Below are positions 14,499 to 15,371 of a DNA stretch of 15,371 nt, in pieces. The translations under genes were made by a program, and so were the position numbers. Position 1 is the first letter of the stretch. Every line of letters begins with the position of its first letter. Under the pieces are notes generated by a model. The model ran no database searches. It saw only the letters and a program-made list of their open reading frames with translations, and was not told where the DNA came from. The DNA is from CAWDMN01 sp963803155 (lineage in GTDB: Bacteria > Acidobacteriota > Terriglobia > Versatilivoradales > Versatilivoraceae): the NCBI GenBank assembly GCA_963803155.1, contig CAWDMN010000045.1, forward strand, positions 1 to 15,371, written 5' to 3'.

Positions 14499-15311
14499 AT
14501 GAAACTAAACTGCGAACTCGTCGCCAGAATTTGTGAGAGTTTTATCCGGGACGAATTGGGAAAGGCGGGCTTTTCCCAAGTGGTAGTGGGACTGTCTGGC
14601 GGCATTGACTCGGCAGTGGCCTGCTACCTGGCCGCTCAAGCGCTGGGACCGGAAAATGTCTGGGCCATCATGATGCCTTATAAAACCAGCAGTCCGGAGA
14701 GTCTTGCCGACGCCCAAAAAGCCATCGATCAACTGCGGGTGCATCATGACATAGTTGAAATTACCGACATGGTGGATGGGTATTTTTCCGCACAACCGCC
14801 CGCCAACATGTTGCGGCGTGGAAATGCCATGGCCCGTGCCCGCATGATTGTCTTATTCGACAAATCGATGGAACACTCAGCGCTGGTTCTCGGCACTTCC
14901 AACAAAACCGAGTTGCTGCTCGGATATGGCACGCTGTATGGCGATATGGCCTCGGCGATCAACCCGATTGGCGATCTCTATAAGACCGATATCTTCCAAC
15001 TGGCCCAATTCCTTGGGGTTCCCGATTGCATCATTCAAAAGAAACCGACCGCGGACCTTTGGGAAGGGCAATCGGATGAAGCGGAGCTGGGGTTCACGTA
15101 TGCGGAGGTGGACGAGCTTCTGCATGAATTAATCGACAACCGTGTTTCCCAGGAAAAGCTGATCGAACGAGGTTTCAGAGAGTCTTTTGTCCATCAGATT
15201 GTCCGCAAGATCCAGAGTTCTCAGTTCAAGCGCCGTGGTCCCGTGATTTGCAAGATGTCTTCGCGCACCGTCACCCATGATTTTCATTATTTGCGAGATT
15301 GGGGATTATGA
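14499..15311 (+). CDS. nadE: NAD synthetase, short single-domain form
   Basis: Amidates deamido-NAD to NAD using ATP, the last step of NAD formation, in the cytoplasm. The 270 residues match the ammonia-type enzyme without an amidase domain. The ATP pyrophosphatase loop SGGIDS is at 33-38; GTSNKTELLLGYGTLYGD and INPIGDLYKTDIFQLA follow, then KPTADLWEGQSDEAELGFTY, all conserved in NadE. The C-terminal region (SQFKRRGPVICKMSSRT) fits the family too. Only a poor Shine-Dalgarno precedes the ATG, so translation may depend on ribosomes finishing the amidase gene just upstream. Ammonia could come from that amidase or be free. A further gene starts inside its stop codon. Confidence 0.95.
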   Translation: MKLNCELVARICESFIRDELGKAGFSQVVVGLSGGIDSAVACYLAAQALGPENVWAIMMPYKTSSPESLADAQKAIDQLRVHHDIVEITDMVDGYFSAQPPANMLRRGNAMARARMIVLFDKSMEHSALVLGTSNKTELLLGYGTLYGDMASAINPIGDLYKTDIFQLAQFLGVPDCIIQKKPTADLWEGQSDEAELGFTYAEVDELLHELIDNRVSQEKLIERGFRESFVHQIVRKIQSSQFKRRGPVICKMSSRTVTHDFHYLRDWGL

Positions 15312-15371
15312 ATCGCGGGGCCGGAAGAAAGTGGGTCAGAGTCGCCCTTTTCAGCAGTTCCCCAGAAAATT
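15308..15371 (+). CDS. Start of an unidentified gene overlapping nadE by four bases, cut by window end
   Basis: An ATG shares bases with the nadE stop (ATGA at 15308-15311). The frame stays open for 21 codons to the right edge, beginning MNRGAGRKW and continuing VRVALFSSSPEN. A basic start followed by a short hydrophobic strand is compatible with a cytoplasmic enzyme, but there is too little to name a family. The four-base overlap is a usual sign of translational coupling, so it is probably the third gene of the NAD synthesis transcript. GGGGA in the end of nadE could serve as its ribosome site. Confidence 0.5.
   Translation, partial: MNRGAGRKWVRVALFSSSPEN

Overview
The window is about 15.4 kb of ordinary bacterial chromosome with moderate GC. 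It shows tight gene packing, Shine-Dalgarno sites, Sec signal peptides and operon-style overlaps. Nothing fixes the taxonomy. The mix points to a free-living, probably Gram-negative, poorly cultivated lineage of the Acidobacteriota, Verrucomicrobiota or KSB1/Calditrichota kind. The clues are a ThyX thymidylate synthase, a B12-binding-type radical SAM protein, a secreted DUF4832 protein, a DUF2339/DUF3999 envelope pair and a NAD synthetase split into two genes. This placement is inference. I saw no tRNA, rRNA, CRISPR array, transposase, phage gene or integrase.

Layout. Positions 3-4837 are on the plus strand: a multi-pass DUF2339 protein cut by the left edge, a secreted, membrane-anchored DUF3999-type protein, then a two-gene unit of peroxiredoxin Bcp/PrxQ and ThyX whose ends overlap. 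Positions 4970-8428 are on the minus strand: a radical SAM protein and, upstream of it, a secreted DUF4832 glycosidase-like protein. Positions 8764-10826 are on the plus strand: a divergent member of the L-fucose/L-arabinose isomerase fold and a small four-helix membrane protein with two identically spaced cysteine motifs. Positions 10845-13265 are on the minus strand: a gamma-glutamyltranspeptidase and a GNAT acetyltransferase. Positions 13625-15371 are on the plus strand: a nitrilase-type amidase, a short-form NAD synthetase and the start of a further gene that overlaps it by 4 bases.

The clearest working unit is the amidase plus NadE pair. It most likely rebuilds a glutamine-dependent NAD synthetase from two polypeptides. 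Bcp and ThyX look co-transcribed, but no shared pathway is evident. DUF2339 and DUF3999 genes are, to my recollection, frequent neighbours of unknown joint function.

I found no clear undescribed defence or mobile system. The points most worth following are: the duplicated 2TM+CX2CX6C membrane protein; the isomerase-fold protein whose predicted metal ligands are changed; a back-to-back promoter pair that fires one transcript into a region with no plus-strand gene; and two 70-base palindromic intergenic elements (1917-1986 and 12695-12764), with a looser third at 4859-4928, that share an AGGCGG core.
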